Assembly: GCF_001625305.1 (NCBI RefSeq)
Contig: NW_017803965.1
Coordinates: 995,865 to 1,059,864, forward strand
Length of the DNA: 64,000 nt
Source of the DNA: Branchiostoma belcheri
Lineage: Eukaryota > Chordata > Leptocardii > Amphioxiformes > Branchiostomatidae
Direction of reading: 5' to 3'
Below are positions 38,701 through 55,330 of this stretch, one piece after another. Numbering within the stretch: position 1 is the first letter of the stretch; each line of letters starts with the position of its first letter. The notes beneath the pieces are model-generated. The model was given only the letters and a program-made list of their open reading frames with translations, was not told where the DNA came from and did no database searches. A program made the translations under genes and the position numbers.

Positions 38701-41700
38701 CAATCGTTTTGCTAAAATGTTTCGAATTTTTCTGACTGTATGCAATTATGGCTTATAGAAAAATTGGAAAATGAATATGTGTTGAACATTTATTCGCTGC
38801 ATAGGGGTCACATTGTATATAATAGACTCTATAATATTAGTTTTGAGTCAACCTTTACAAAGTATCACTTTATATACCTAAAGATTAGTGTGTCTACATG
38901 TAGAGCGATATTAGAATAAGTGTTTAAACAATTTGTATGTCACAGTGTTTCACCATATCTGTTTATCTTTGTTTAAATGCTGTTATGGTTTCCGACATAC
39001 CACAAAGTTAAACATATGGTAGGGTGATTATTACACGTCATATTAAATCGCAGTGCTTTCATTATTAAATATAATGGATTATTATCGTAATCGTCATCAT
39101 GTTCAATGTCATTTGTGTCCCACAAAGGTCAAACAACCAAAGGTTAGTAGTCATGTGATTAAAAAAATGGGGGAGGGGGGCAGATGTCATCTCAAATGTA
39201 AACATATAGATGTAATTCTAAACCCGCATACTTTGAACAGTGAGAATGTACATGTATTGAAACAAATAGAGCAAAATTACAAATTAATAAACAGATGCAT
39301 AATGCTTGCTGTGTTTGTTTTAACTTATTGTTTTGTATAAACATCAATATAATTCTGCAATATTTGTGAAAGAAAATGATGTCAGAAAGTTTATCTGTTA
39401 CATGTGTACGGTGCCAGGGTTTAAAACTTCCTCAGCCTATACTTGACTGTTATTTATACAGTGTAAACCACACTTGTGATATTTAACATGCTCAACATAG
39501 TCGCCTTCACTTCCGAAAAATTTCTTAACTTCAGTAATCTGGCTCATAACAAGAAAATAAAACATTTGAAAATAAAACATTTGAAAAAAAAAACAAGAAA
39601 TAAGTAAACAAATTAGAAGTCGCAAAACACCTACCCATGTTTTTTTTTTGTGCCAAATCTACCACTCTATAAGTTGAGTGTGTTTTTCAAGTTTAGACAA
39701 TTTTATTTTTAGTTTGAAAACGTACTCTGTTCTATGGTGAACTTTGCGTGTATACAAGTCAAAACAAAGCTCTGGACCTGTCGGCTAGCGCAATGCATGG
39801 CACAGTACATAAGGTACCGTACATAAGCCTTCCGAGATACAAACATAGGAAACGAGGGCACAGCATACAAGGAAAAGGTCTGGCAACCCTTGCCAAGTTG
39901 CCGCCAGTAAGGTTTAAATTATTTAGGTGGCACACAGGCTAGCACTATATTTTAAAACCTGACCTAGATTTCAGTGTATACGTTGATATACCAACTCCAA
40001 AGGTATGGTTTAAATTACGCACGGGCATGTCTGAAGACTGGGCGCTATCCTACGAGCTATACGAGTGCCGACACCGTACGTACTACTTTATTTATTACAA
40101 CAAAATGTCTAGCATTTCTTGTTTTGCAAGGGCACCTAAGGACATAAGTCTTGTACAGCATTTCGTGTTTCAAATTTTCTAAAGTGTACTCATTCAGACG
40201 TGAATATAACGGGTGAGGGCGCAAAGCATTGACACGCAAACTTGTTAGGGCACAAAAAAACTGTTCTAAATCAATTCTCCAACTACTCTGTAGTAGTAGG
40301 TAGACAGAGGATAATATTTACTATAAATCAAAACAACCCTAGACATATGACTCCTTTTCTATGTATTTTTGTAAAGCCTGGGGCAAGACATATCTCCAAT
40401 ACGTTTGGTGTGACGTCTGTGTTTGAGGTAAAATATTTACCAACATGCTTGGTTCATTAGTTAAGATTTTTGGATGGTAAGGCTGGTACAGGGCTTAGTT
40501 GAGGTTGTAGTTAGTACAAAGAAGGGCGGGAGGAACCCCTCTAGTAATATAATGGAGAAATTATACCTTAACACAAGGTCAAAGGCAAGTGGAAAGGTCA
40601 TACGGCGCATCTGGAAGTGTTAGGGTGAATGATCAACTACAATGTGCTGGAGTTTGCGTCTGGCTGTGTGTAGGGGCAAGCGCGGCACTGTGAGGTTACG
40701 GGTTCGGATCCCTAGCAAACTGTGTGACCCTCTCGGTTTGTATTTACTAGCAGTTGAAATCAGTCTTCTCATACGTTAACATGTTGACATACTTCAAACT
40801 CTGCACCATATGTTACTCTAGTTATAATACATCTAATGGCATTATTTGTACATGAAAGCCACAGGTGCAACTATGATTGATATCAGTTTTATTTTTAGAA
40901 CACCGAAACCCTGAGTAAAAACAATCTAGTTATGAAAAATTTATATACATCGACAATAGTTTGAGAGTGTATGAATCTACTCGATAAGTTCCAAGTTCAG
41001 TACTAGAGAAGGGAGTATTTAAATGCACATCTGGAACTATTCGTTGAAATCAGGGTCAGAAGTCTCTTGGCTGTCTTCCTCAGTAGTTGGAACACGGTCG
41101 CAACCTTAGGCCGTAAGGTGCGTACGCTTTTTTCTCCATCAAATCAACCTCCCTAAGGCTTTATACTTGATATACTTACGGGATGTTATATATATTCATG
41201 TACTACAAGTCTTCGTACATTGTATATATTTTCTGGTTTTGAGATTTGTGTAGAATGAATTCGAACGTTACCTAAATTTTGCAATTTTTCGGCACGGACG
41301 ACTGTTAATATAAGGTGTGATATATATATTCATACATGTACGTTTGTGTTATAGTTAAGCACTCTATGAATAAATAACGACGTGTTAGAATGTGTAAGGA
41401 AAGTGAGGGTTACTGATGGTTTGGTCATATCACTTATAAGCCATATTTATTCTACATTTGAACAAACTATGGACCAAATATACCCCATCCTTATCCCCAT
41501 GTTTTTCAGGATATTAGAACTATGTACGATTTTGCAGCTATGATGTACTCTTTTACACCCAACACAATTCCGAAACTTTCAAAAATCATAACAGATTTTT
41601 GATACAGAATACGAGAACATAGGGCTAATACAATAGTGATACTTCATATTATTTGTAACCTCGCACGACGTAGTTAGTGTCAACGCGGTATCAGTTATAA

Positions 41701-42768
41701 TATACCGAGTTACTACGTTTATTCTGAATTTCAAAAATTATGCTTTCCTCTACATTTTGATAACATTTTGTCCCAGTATATATAAATCCAGAAGTACAAT
41801 TTTTACCGCAATGACTAGTTTTTCTTTTCTCAACACAGAGGAAAACAACTATACTCAAACACCAACAACAAACAACACAGTCTACATTTTAAGCTTATGC
41901 AAAGCTTTCTGTTTCTCAAACAAAATTAAAAACAATTGAATACGATGGAGGAGTATATTATATATAAATGCACGGCCAGGTGAGATATACGCCTAGGTAT
42001 ACAGTGTTTTCTAAAACCCTACATGCGTTGCAGAAATAGAGGAGTAGGGAGTTAAACTGTAGTTCGTGGTTTGACTAGAGCGGTACAACGTATACAAAAA
42101 CACAGCCGTAATACTATCAACCTATCTGGTAATTTTACATAGTACAAGTCTGACAGAGAATCCAGCAACATAAGTTGCAAAGGGTATACAGTATAACAGC
42201 GTTGTTTGGAAGAATGTGTTACAAATATGAGTGGAGGAAAAGGCATGAAAGAAGCGCGGTGTCGACCGACCATTTGGTACATTTTGCCGCCTCAACAATG
42301 AGCATTATCATCCGAGACTGAAACAGCAAAACACTGGCTTCCTAATTTTAGACCTAAGTATTATATTATCTAGTGCAAATAAGCATGATGAAGACAAGGA
42401 AGCATTACTACTGGAATAGACGTATTTGGCAAAAACAACAACAAACTATGGACCAAATATACCCCACCCTTATGTCACCATTGCAATAAAATGGTATAAA
42501 GATTATTGGTAACCATTTTTCCTACCCGACGGTTTAATTTCTGTTTTGGTCATCATATTGTTTTTCAAGTTCAGTAATGGCATGAAAAGGTATCTTATTG
42601 ATACGCAGTACATCTGTAACGTGTTTGACCGAGGTGGTTTGACATATCGTAGTATTTGCCGCGGGTGTTGACAGCAAAGCCCGTTTCCTTCCACACTATA
42701 AACCCCATGTTTGTTACCAAACATACTAAAGCACCACTGACATCACAGTTAGCAAGAGGAAACCGTCT

Positions 42769-43173
42769 CTCTTTCAGTTCTAGTGAGATTTGGACTAATA
42801 CAAGCGAATTGTACCTTTCCTATACAGCCATAGGACTGACTTATACAAAAGGGACATACCTTGCCGTATAGTTCAGGCAGAAAATAAGTGTTTAAGGTAG
42901 ATGGTGTCTAAAAATAAGAGTAACCATTTGGTGAACATATGGCTAGACTAGAACTTTAACCTATCGTAAAGGTTTCTTTCTGTTTTCGTGAGATTTGGAC
43001 TGGTACAAGCGAATTGTACCTTTCCTGTGCAACCATAGGACTGACTTAAACAAAAGGGACATACCTTGCCGTATAGTTCAGGCAGAAAATAAGTGTTTAA
43101 GGTAGATGGCCATTTGGTAAGTATAACCATTTGGTGAACATATGGTTAGACTAGAACTTTAACCTGTCGTAAT
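42769..43173. repeat. Two-copy 205-bp tandem duplication
   Basis: GTGAGATTTGGACT starts at 42783 and again at 42988. Long stretches such as AAAAGGGACATACCTTGCCG and GGCAGAAAATAAGTGTTTAA are identical, and both copies end AGACTAGAACTTTAACCT(A/G)TCGTAA. Short indels separate the copies. Confidence 0.9.
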
Positions 43174-44738
43174 ACATTCACACGTGCAAACATTTAAAAA
43201 GCTTTTCTTAGTTGCGCCCAAGTTGGGTCTACCAAACCTGTCGTGTTTTTTTTAGAAACACGGTAGCAAAGACAATAAGCAGATAAACTTTTATAAAGAT
43301 GATTTCAAATTGTGTATAAGCAAATTTACCAGTGGTCTTGGTCTTGAATCTAAATTAGTATATTAACTTAGAAAATGTATTTGAAGATGATGTACATTGA
43401 ATAGGTTAGCGTTGAAACGATGATATTATTATTAGTTCATGTAGTTGACTTACCTCTAAATTTAAGAAAATCTCATGGTGTAGGTTACTCCTGAAGTTGC
43501 CAGTACACTCGCCTTCCCAAACTGCCCAGACAAGCCGCCTAGACGGTTATATAGTCGGGTGATGCCGTAAAAACATTGGGAAAACACTACCGGTAGTAAC
43601 TCTTCCTTGTCACCTTATTTTCTCAACTTCCGTCCAATTTTCACGCCGGCAGTGTCAGTTACAGCCTTGCTCGTGAAAACAACACAACTATAAATAATAT
43701 GAAACAAACATGCAATTTCGGTGTGAAAGAAACCTTGTCAACTGTACTCGCTTTTTGGTTGGTCCAGGGGTATTATATCTTTCTAGCACTGCATACAATG
43801 GTGGAAAAAGAAATGTCGGCATCCTATTCTTAATAATTTAGCTTTGTCGTACATCAAGTTGGAACAGATGTCTTCTTTACAATACCATACATTACTGTCG
43901 ACACGTCTTTTCAACTTGGTAAAATCTTGGTGTGTTTTATGGCTTCTTTCACATACAGATACCACCTTGGGTTCAAACTTTACTACTTTGTTTGGCAAAT
44001 AAAAAAAAACACACACCGATTGACTTGTGAAGTTGTCACCCCAAGACAAATACTTCAATATTTTTTTGCTACAGTTTTCTGTACAATCCCATATGTTGAA
44101 AAGCACATCTTCAGAGTAAGATTTAGAGTTGAACTATGAAAAAAAAAGTTTTATTTTAATTCCATCGTTTGTTGTTGAGCTGTTAAAAGCTGAGTTACCT
44201 TACATTGTACCTAAACTAATTTTTAATTATCCAGGGTAAAATATATTCAGATAACTAAATCTATTTTTCAAGTAATCAAATAAGTAAACGGTTTTCCTAT
44301 ATGGTAAATATGGTACTGTAGGTCTTCTTCTAAATATACTACTGTAGGTAAGAAAGTATTCCTTAACTGCATTTTGCAATAGCGTTTTTTTGTGATACAG
44401 AAAATGACAGTTTTTCAAAGTTATATGTTTGAAATTCTTTTCACAAATAGAATACAATAGAAATCGAAAAACTCATCAATTTCAAACCATATGAAATATG
44501 AAAATTGAATTCGTAGAAAACTAGTATGATATAATGAAAGATAAATAGCAAAACACAGTACTACCAAGAAATAAGAGCTTATACCCTCGTCTACATTTTA
44601 AAATAAAACTACATTGAAGCATTCAAAGTATATTTTCGTTGTGTTAGAGATATATTCTGCCCAACACATGTATGATTTCAAATGTGTTTTGCAAACCAAA
44701 CACATTTAGACCACATATTAGAGTCAAAGAAAATAGAA

Positions 44739-44766
44739 ACACACACACACACATATATATATATGT
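44739..44766. repeat. (CA)n-(TA)n microsatellite
   Basis: About eight CA units run into about six TA units. Confidence 0.9.
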
Positions 44767-45851
44767 ACTCATTTTTTGTGCAGCTAGAACGAAGATGATT
44801 TTTTGTATGGACATTTATAAAGAAATCACAACCAAGAAAAGTAGAAATACATAGCACTATATTGCATAAAATACGCCATACATACGAGCAATATCTACAC
44901 GCGATTTGAGTAATTTCTGACATAACAATCGTCATTGAAATGATTGAACCTTTAAAAGACAAAATATACTTTCATGGAATGGTCATTTTACATTAATTCA
45001 GCTCAGTATAAGAACTGAAGCTTACAAAAGCTAATGTACAAATTGTCATTGGTCTTCTTACCTATATGTAATTAAATGTTTGAATGTGTATATATCTAAT
45101 ACGGGGAAAAGAATTGTAACGGAGTTCGTGCTTAATTTTGAAGGTATGGGTAAATATATGCTACTACGACAAAAACAGCAATTGTAACAATATAAGTAGT
45201 ACAGATATTGTCTTTCGCGGAGTTGGTGGAAATGTGAACTTCGTAAGACATTTGTTGATAGAATGTTTAGTAAACAAGGCTTCATAGGTGATAATAGAGA
45301 CGTCCATGTCAGGAAATACATGCCACAGAAATAGGTTACAGTGACATTCTTTAAACTGTGCCTTTTAAACACTCATTCATAGTTTATTTTGCTGTTTATA
45401 ATGTTGTATACCGCAACAGCCCAATATCTGCTGGTAGTGTTACAAAGACAAAGTATCTAAGACCTCACATCAAATATTCCTCGTCTACAGATATTTTACC
45501 TTATTGCTGTCCTATTTTGCTTGTATGTGAAACATTAGTGTATCCACAAGGGTAAAAAGAATTGTCTTCTTCTTCGTCTTGTAATTGAGTTCATGCGACT
45601 GTTTCGGTTTTAGTTTGTGATTATTCAATGGAAGTACAGAGCTAGGATCGGATACAAAATACAAAAAATACAGAAGCTAAAAGATACAAAAAGCCTTAAC
45701 CAGATACCGAAAAACATGGTGATAGCCAGATATTCTAAAGAAATGGTAAACCGTTGTACAGTATTTACTTATTCATTCATTTTCATTTGGTTGTTTCGGG
45801 TAGTGATACGTTTGCTTACAAGTGGCACAGACGAAAATTGTTGTATGTTAA

Positions 45852-45873
45852 AGTAGAGTAGAGTAGAGTAGAA
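45852..45873. repeat. (TAGAG)n tract
   Basis: About four units of the dispersed pentamer, ending in a degenerate TAGAA. Confidence 0.85.
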
Positions 45874-46039
45874 TATCAAGTTCTGTCGATGTGATCTAGA
45901 TATGCTCGCATTCAGAACATACCGGAGTGTTTCTGTAGGTTTTCCGTGTGAGAACTATGATGTGGTATAGCCTGGGAAGTACCAGTAATCTAACTTTGCT
46001 TTCAGTCCAAATCTTGAGGGCTACACAAGGCTCGCGCGC

Positions 46040-46069
46040 ATGTATGTATGTATGTATGTATGTATGTAC
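46040..46069. repeat. (TATG)n microsatellite
   Basis: About seven uninterrupted units. Confidence 0.95.
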
Positions 46070-49000
46070 ACACCTTACCTGTGATAGTCTGTGCACACGG
46101 GATTACACGATATTGGAAATTCTGACCTCCCTGTACATGTGTAATCGCTCATGCTCACAGCTTTTCCGCTCCTTTGAACCACAAATGGACCAGTTTCATC
46201 AATTTTCCCCCTCCAGTACTAGTGTCCTTAACCTTCGCATTCTCCACATTGATGCAACAAGTTCGAACCTTCCAAACCGGCTCTAACTTCTTGACTCTCT
46301 ATCTTACTCATTTGTCCCGTTTTATACAAAATATCAATGTTATATAAAACAAGCAAAAGATGACAAAGTCTGTAACATTAGAATCTAAGAACTATAAGCA
46401 AGACGAGTAGCTTTCTCTTGAGCCTTGTTTAGTTAAAGAGCTCTGTTCTGTATGGAAATAGATTGTGATTGTCAGATGATATTACAAGTCTTTTCTTTCT
46501 ATTGTTCCCTTACCTATGTACCGATATGGCAAGTTGCCATTTAGGTTGAAAAATGAAGCACATCAGAGGAGTACTGTCAGGTTTGAACGTGGGGGGATAA
46601 TAGCACACAAAGTTCAAAGATGTCAGAAAATGTTTGGCATTGTGTGGTTGTCATACACGCACATCCCACATCATAGCGGCTCTATGTATTGCCGTGATTT
46701 TCGTGGTGTCCTTTGTATGAACCCAGACCTACACCAGCCAGGGTACGTCCCTCGCTGCAAATGACTTTTGCAACGTTTTGGATCAATAAAGTTGAATCAT
46801 TCAAATCGTTGTTCTCGCCAGGTCAACGCTTTTGTTTTGAACTTATAATATTCCTGATCATGCAAACTACTCAAGAATAGACTTGTTTCTAACCGATTAA
46901 TTATGATTTCGACACTGAGATTTAAATCCTAGTAATTGACACAGATTTTTGTATTTGTATGAGAAACCATATTGTTTTCTTCTAAAACATGTTGAGATGA
47001 ACTAACTATATATGACTATATGAGCATTTGATAACTATATTTTAGCTACCTTACTGTTTTGATATGTCATATTATATTAAGTACTTTGCGCTGTTTTGTT
47101 GTAAATACGGTCCCTACAACGACTATCTTTGCTTTGCTGACAACGCAATTTTTCTTCACATTAAAATAACGACTAAACCGTCCGGGAGAAAAGCTTTTAA
47201 ACCCAGCGACAAATTTCGTTTAAAAATTGCTACCAGTACATGTGTGTGTCCCGTAATTCTGTCCACTTCTTGTGCAAGAATTCCGGCCAGAATTAATAAT
47301 GCAAAATATATAAAAGAATCGCAGTTACCTTGTAATGATTAAATTCCTAACACAACGTTTAAGAAATCTGGAATTATTTTCTTGACTTTCTTGTTTTCCT
47401 ACTGTTTTTATTCGTCGTGGAAGGAGATGCATATGCTGAGAAAATTGACCATTACGAAAGTTGCTAGAGGTAAACTGACACAGAAAGATTGCGGGCTATC
47501 CCGTCATACATCCAACCGTTCCCCGCCGCAGAAAGACGGATGATGCTGCTTACCTGGCCCTGCAGTTGACAGCAAGCTTCACTTCGCTATCCTCGCCAAG
47601 ACCGCCGGATTGAGATGCGGACATTATCGTCATGTCCTGACCCGGAGGACGGTGAAGACATTACCTCTATGCTAGACGCTTTCATCACATTCATCAAAAT
47701 ATCTTCCCCATTTTTTGACAAGAACATATTCCGTGTGGCTTCTCTCCCTCGGTGGAGGGTGGGATAGGAGCGGCCCATCAGTTTTCCCGGGCTTCGCCGA
47801 AAAGTTGTGTGGTGTTTCCCGCGCGGGAAAATCCTCTGATGGACGATGTTTTCTGTCAGAAAACGGCGGGGAAACAGAAGAAAGAGGCGAATCCCGTCTG
47901 GAATAATCCCAATTCGGCCCACCCTGCGCCCAGAATTTTACACACGAGGTTGGAAAGCCGAAAATGCAGACTAAAGATTATTGTGATAGTATATAGATTG
48001 CGTCACAACCCTCAGGTCGCCTGTAAATCGTTAACAATGTCAAAAATTATGAGGAAGATCTGTCTGTCATTGGTTGGGCCACGGGGATCCGTCGTTTCGA
48101 ATGTCGCCCGTTCAAGTTTAAGTAGCTATAAAAGTACATAAAACCCCCTTTCTTGCTGCAGCTTCATGTTCAATGGCGGGCTGCCATTGGAGAGACCATA
48201 TTGAATGCTGAATGCGTACTTTGGGTAGGAAGTGACTTTTGCTTGTTAATTATTAGCGTGTCATAAAAGTACTGATGTTTGAATTTGTGACGGTTGGGTC
48301 AGCCAGGGGAAAACTCCCGGCATTCCTCGCACGCTCATGATTTACCGTGGGCTCTGTGACCTTGAACCGTATAATTTTAGCGAATACAAACAAAACCGAT
48401 GGGAGAGGACGGCAGTAATACATGCACCTGTCTTCAGGCAACCAGAAATCAGTCCGCTATTTGTTTTGTGTGTGAACAAGTCCGCCATCTTGGATTGAAG
48501 TTCGCAAACTCATACCGTAGGTATGTACTCTTTCATAGAGTAGAGGTGTATACTAGTAGTACATAACATTTTCACAAGAAACTAACAGGACCAAGAACAA
48601 CACTTCAGCTTCGTGTGTGCCCTGTCTATCACCTTTATGACCCTCTCTTCACCAAGTCAATTCCAAATCCCCCAAGCGATGAAGCAGGTACGGGCATCTT
48701 TTTGAATTACAATTTCGTGACTTGAAAGTTACCGAGCGAATAAAAATGGTAATTCGGCTTGGAGAAGATGCATTCGTCAATTTCGCAGTTCTGAATGGAA
48801 AACTACCAATTTTTCTCTCTCGGTCTAAGCCGTGGGGGACAAGAAATACTTCAACCGCCTTTTAAAGTGCAAATTGTGTAGACCTTTCTACATCAACCTT
48901 ACAGCACTTGTGTATCATCTGTCCTAGAAGTCTACAATAACCTTTTGAAGATGTTGCGCGAGTGTCTTCACCGTCCACATTGGCCAAAATGTAGTCTACA

Positions 49001-49980
49001 CCAGGCTAACTACGCTATAGGAAGAACAATCTACCAAGGAGTGCTTGTTACCATTACTATTGCTAACTCTGCTGGCTAATTATTGACTCTATTTTAACCC
49101 GATTCTACAATCCATAACCCCTTAACAAGGCCTGGTGGAGGCTACGAAAGATTTTTGCTGACTTTCTGTGAAAGAACATAGGAATAATTTGGCTTTCTTT
49201 CTAAATAAACTTATTCTGCAATCTACGTTAAGTATGGCAAGTTAGTTACATTGCACCTAATGTATAGACAATAGTATACTTTATACGTAACGTATTATAT
49301 GTACTCCGACTGTACCTATTTCTTATACTTAAAAGTGTATCTTTCATACTTTACTTATATTTACTTATATAAAAACAGTTGCTAAATTAGATGGTGTCAA
49401 AAGTATTTTTTCAACAAGTATTGTTATGCTAGTTTTAGATATGAGAGTAAAGTTTATAGATATTATACCTTGAATCAAAGAGGCAAAATAATAGACGGAC
49501 ATGGTTGTCTTCGATTTCAAGTTATTCCATACATTTTTGTTCACATAGATATTCTTCCAATAAATACATATACATCTTAACATTTCCACATCGCATGTTT
49601 TTTTACCTGCAAGAAGCAACAACCACATACGGTATAGAAACATCGACTTTGCAGCGAATACACATTGGCACCCATGCTTTTGAAAAACAAATCATACAAA
49701 GCAACCGTACGTATGTTACTAACATAATATGAATACGACAACAACAACAAAACCATGACAAACAATATAAGTTGACAAGTGCACTTGGAATGCATGAAAT
49801 GGTCTAAAATCGACGCATGACATTTACATGATGTAGATTTCTACACAAATTGAGTTTTGATATGATTTTTTTACATTTTCTTTTTTTGCAGCATCATGTT
49901 TAAGTGATTACATTTGAATGGGATATAACTTGACTCACAAATCCTCACTGAGTGTAAATGTGTAACTAGATTGTAGGTGT

Positions 49981-49986
49981 TTTATT
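49981..49986 (-). terminator. Candidate poly(A) signal of the Hox8-like gene
   Basis: AATAAA on the minus strand lies about 310 bases past the stop codon, and I saw no nearer AATAAA between it and the stop. Position is plausible for a short 3' UTR, but no transcript evidence is available. Confidence 0.35.
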
Positions 49987-50292
49987 TTTAGGTGACCTAA
50001 ACGAAGATACAGCGAAGCTTTGTTCTTTCACACCTCTTTTAAGACATTACGTTAAGTCACTTGCAGCTCAAAATTAGAGTTAACATCTTTGGAAGTTCTC
50101 GTAATATTTGAGTAACCTTGATTCCAATTTTCCTTATAGTAACTTCATACATTTTATACAAATATGTTCCATTCATATTCCATTGACACGGGTAAGCACA
50201 GTCCATTCTTATCCTGACACATTACAAACTGTCATCTTACGGCTATATCTTCACATGATTTTTGGCAACATTTAGGTTAGATAACCCTTGAG

Positions 50293-53071
<2,779 letters not shown>

Positions 53072-53510
53072 CGCAAGTCTCTAGAAGATGGTGAGAAAAT
53101 CGTCACTTCTTCGCTCTGGCGTTGTAGTAATCAGGTGTCGACTACTGCATCGTGGTCCCAAGCCTGCAATTCTCTCACTCAAACCAACACCACTAGTCAG
53201 ACAGAGACAGAAATACAGATGAAGAAATGCATTGGTGAAAACCAACTTTCACAAGAAATCGGAAACAACACCCAGAAGTTACCCGAAGTAAGTTTTTTTA
53301 GCAAACATTTTCCAACTCTACCCAATATCGTCAATAACTTCATGTCATAACCCTACTGAGGGGTTTAAAGTATTTTGTTATCAGTAACATCTAAGAAGAA
53401 GTTTTGCTACAAATGTCTGTTGAAGAAGACCTAGAGGCGTATGTCTGTGTTTTACACCTAGGACATTAACGTAGGAGAAGAAAAACACGTTACTGAGTTT
53501 TACGTGGGGT

Positions 53511-53516
53511 TTATAG
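53511..53516 (-). promoter_or_regulatory. Candidate TATA box of the Hox8-like gene
   Basis: The minus strand reads CTCTATAAACCCC here, about 440 bp upstream of the ATG. It would imply a 5' UTR of about 410 nt. A distal alternative promoter may lie near 55010-55330. Confidence 0.35.
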
Positions 53517-55009
53517 AGGGATTGTGTAGCTGTTATCCGTAATGCCCGCGGACAGGGTTTTATCATGCCGAGGAAATTGCCAATCAGTTCGTCCCGTGTA
53601 TTTCTCAACGATCAGTGCTATGTTGAAATACTTCTCTGCAGCCCAGTTGAAAACGAGCAGTGAGATCAATGCTTTGAACAAAACTGTTGCCACGCGCTTC
53701 CCAAAGCCGCATCTTTGACTCCGCGACCCCCACAAAAGAAATCTACTCCACTTCTACTCGAAATCTGTACCTGAATCTCCCGACGAAATACTTTCTGTAC
53801 CAAATCTAGATACATGTGAAGGTTTTATTGCATTACTGCTCATTGGAGTACCATCTAACACGGTGTATCGCTGATACAGACTGATACCGTAGTATCACTG
53901 GAAGTCTCTGTTGAGTTACTTCAGATTACTTGGAAGGATATAGATTCCGCGAACAAGGTAAAGGCTAAATTTGTGGGAATTCTTCATTTTGAAGCAGTGT
54001 AAAAAGCGAAGAGAGTAGACCAAAATTGTTGCTTTTTATGTTATGGGACCTGATTTCTAACAATATTGTTTTTCCTCTACAACGCAAAATGTTCAGGATA
54101 TCTGCGTCCAAGTAGATTTTTCAGTGTCTGGTACCATATACAGGTTGGTTACACAGTGCCCGAATCTGCAATGCGTTTTGGGGTAGAAAAGCGTACTAGA
54201 AAAACATTTCAACGCTTTCTCTTAGAAGAATTCCCGGCAGATTTTTATAAACATCACTATTTCCTACACGTGGAACCACCAGGACTAGTCCCTCCCACTT
54301 TTTCTGTTTTTAACTTGACCTTCGAACCAAAGAAACATATCACAATGCCACGATTCCAACTCTTGGTCAAGAATCTCCTTTTTTAGTCTCTCTCTTTAAA
54401 GTAGAGTCTTTTTTTGTCTTTCTTTGTGTTTTTTTTGCCAGTAACATCTGGGCACATATTCCTTGAATGTTTTAATTTGTAAGATATGTTTTGATTGTAC
54501 AAAAGAGTTTGAATTCGCTAAATATTTGTGGAACGCTGGTGAAAGTTGGACACCAGTTGGTTTTTACTACTCCGCCCTGACTGTGTGCGGATTACAACCG
54601 TAAACGAAACTGCCCAGAGGAGTTTGGAACGTGGACTGAGAGAATAATAAAACCTTCAACACTGTCTCCTTTTCCCCAAACCGCAGTACGTGTTTTACCA
54701 CATCATGCAACTACATTAACCAAGCTACTCTATTACTTCTAACTACATTATGTCTTATATTGATCAGGGTAAGAAAAGACTAGTCAATTACATCAGAAGA
54801 AAAATATGAAAAGAAATCTACGATTTAAAGAAATCACTGTCTACAACCGTATATTCACATGCGGTTTATGATTGAACGAAAGGGACATACCTAAGGTCAG
54901 AATTGATATAAATTTGAGAAAAATGCCCCCTAATATATATATATATCCACATACCTGGACATGAAAATCAGACCCCGACATTAGTCTTGACGAGGTCTGC
55001 ATTAGACTT

Positions 55010-55330
55010 AGCATGGGAGTTTAACGTACGTACCTGAGGCGACGATTAAAGAAACTGCTGAACACCGCTTGCCTACGAAGTCTCCCGGCCCTCAGGCTTA
55101 TAAAAAGGGATTGGGAGAAAAACCAAAGTGAGCGAGCACGTCATTACCTGATCGTCCTGTAGTAGGTTTTCTGCCAGCCAGATTGAATGACGTGGACGCG
55201 CCAATGAGAGCGGCTCCCCGCCTCTTATGGCGAACAAGAATATCTTGCCCAAAGTATTGACCCGAGCAAATCCCCCATCTCCTAACGTCGGACAAGTTGT
55301 GTGGGGGGAACTCTCCGCGAGTTGAACCCC
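55010..55330. promoter_or_regulatory. Promoter-like block upstream of the Hox8-like gene
   Basis: In order on the minus strand: GGCGGGGAG GC box near 55218, CATTGGCG inverted CCAAT box near 55200, two ACGTCA/TGACGT CRE half-sites, CCAATCCC near 55110, TTTTTATAAG near 55100, and then CCTCAG|GTACGT, a near-perfect splice donor after 55034. This could be a distal promoter with an untranslated first exon, about 2 kb upstream of the Hox8 ATG. The TATA sequence is a better match on the plus strand (TATAAAAAG at 55099-55107), so direction is unresolved. Confidence 0.35.

Larger units (their letters stand above)
35501..50292. other. Hox7-Hox8 spacer, no gene
   Basis: I see no gene in this spacer. 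It carries the DR1 at 36969, the tandem arrays at 37565-38700 and 42769, a shared 33-bp sequence at about 41464 and 42442, a TAGAG tract, several microsatellites, and a GC-richer block at about 47500-48700 containing two hairpins (47775-47864). No transcript of opposite strand can be supported. Confidence 0.5.

Noticed and set aside
40573-40605. Two AGGTCA half-sites 13 bp apart, plus an imperfect DR1
   Set aside because: Spacing is not a recognised response element and the DR1 has a mismatch.
40660-40740. B-box-like GGTTCGGATCC suggesting a SINE
   Set aside because: A weak A box and no tail or second copy; not enough to call.
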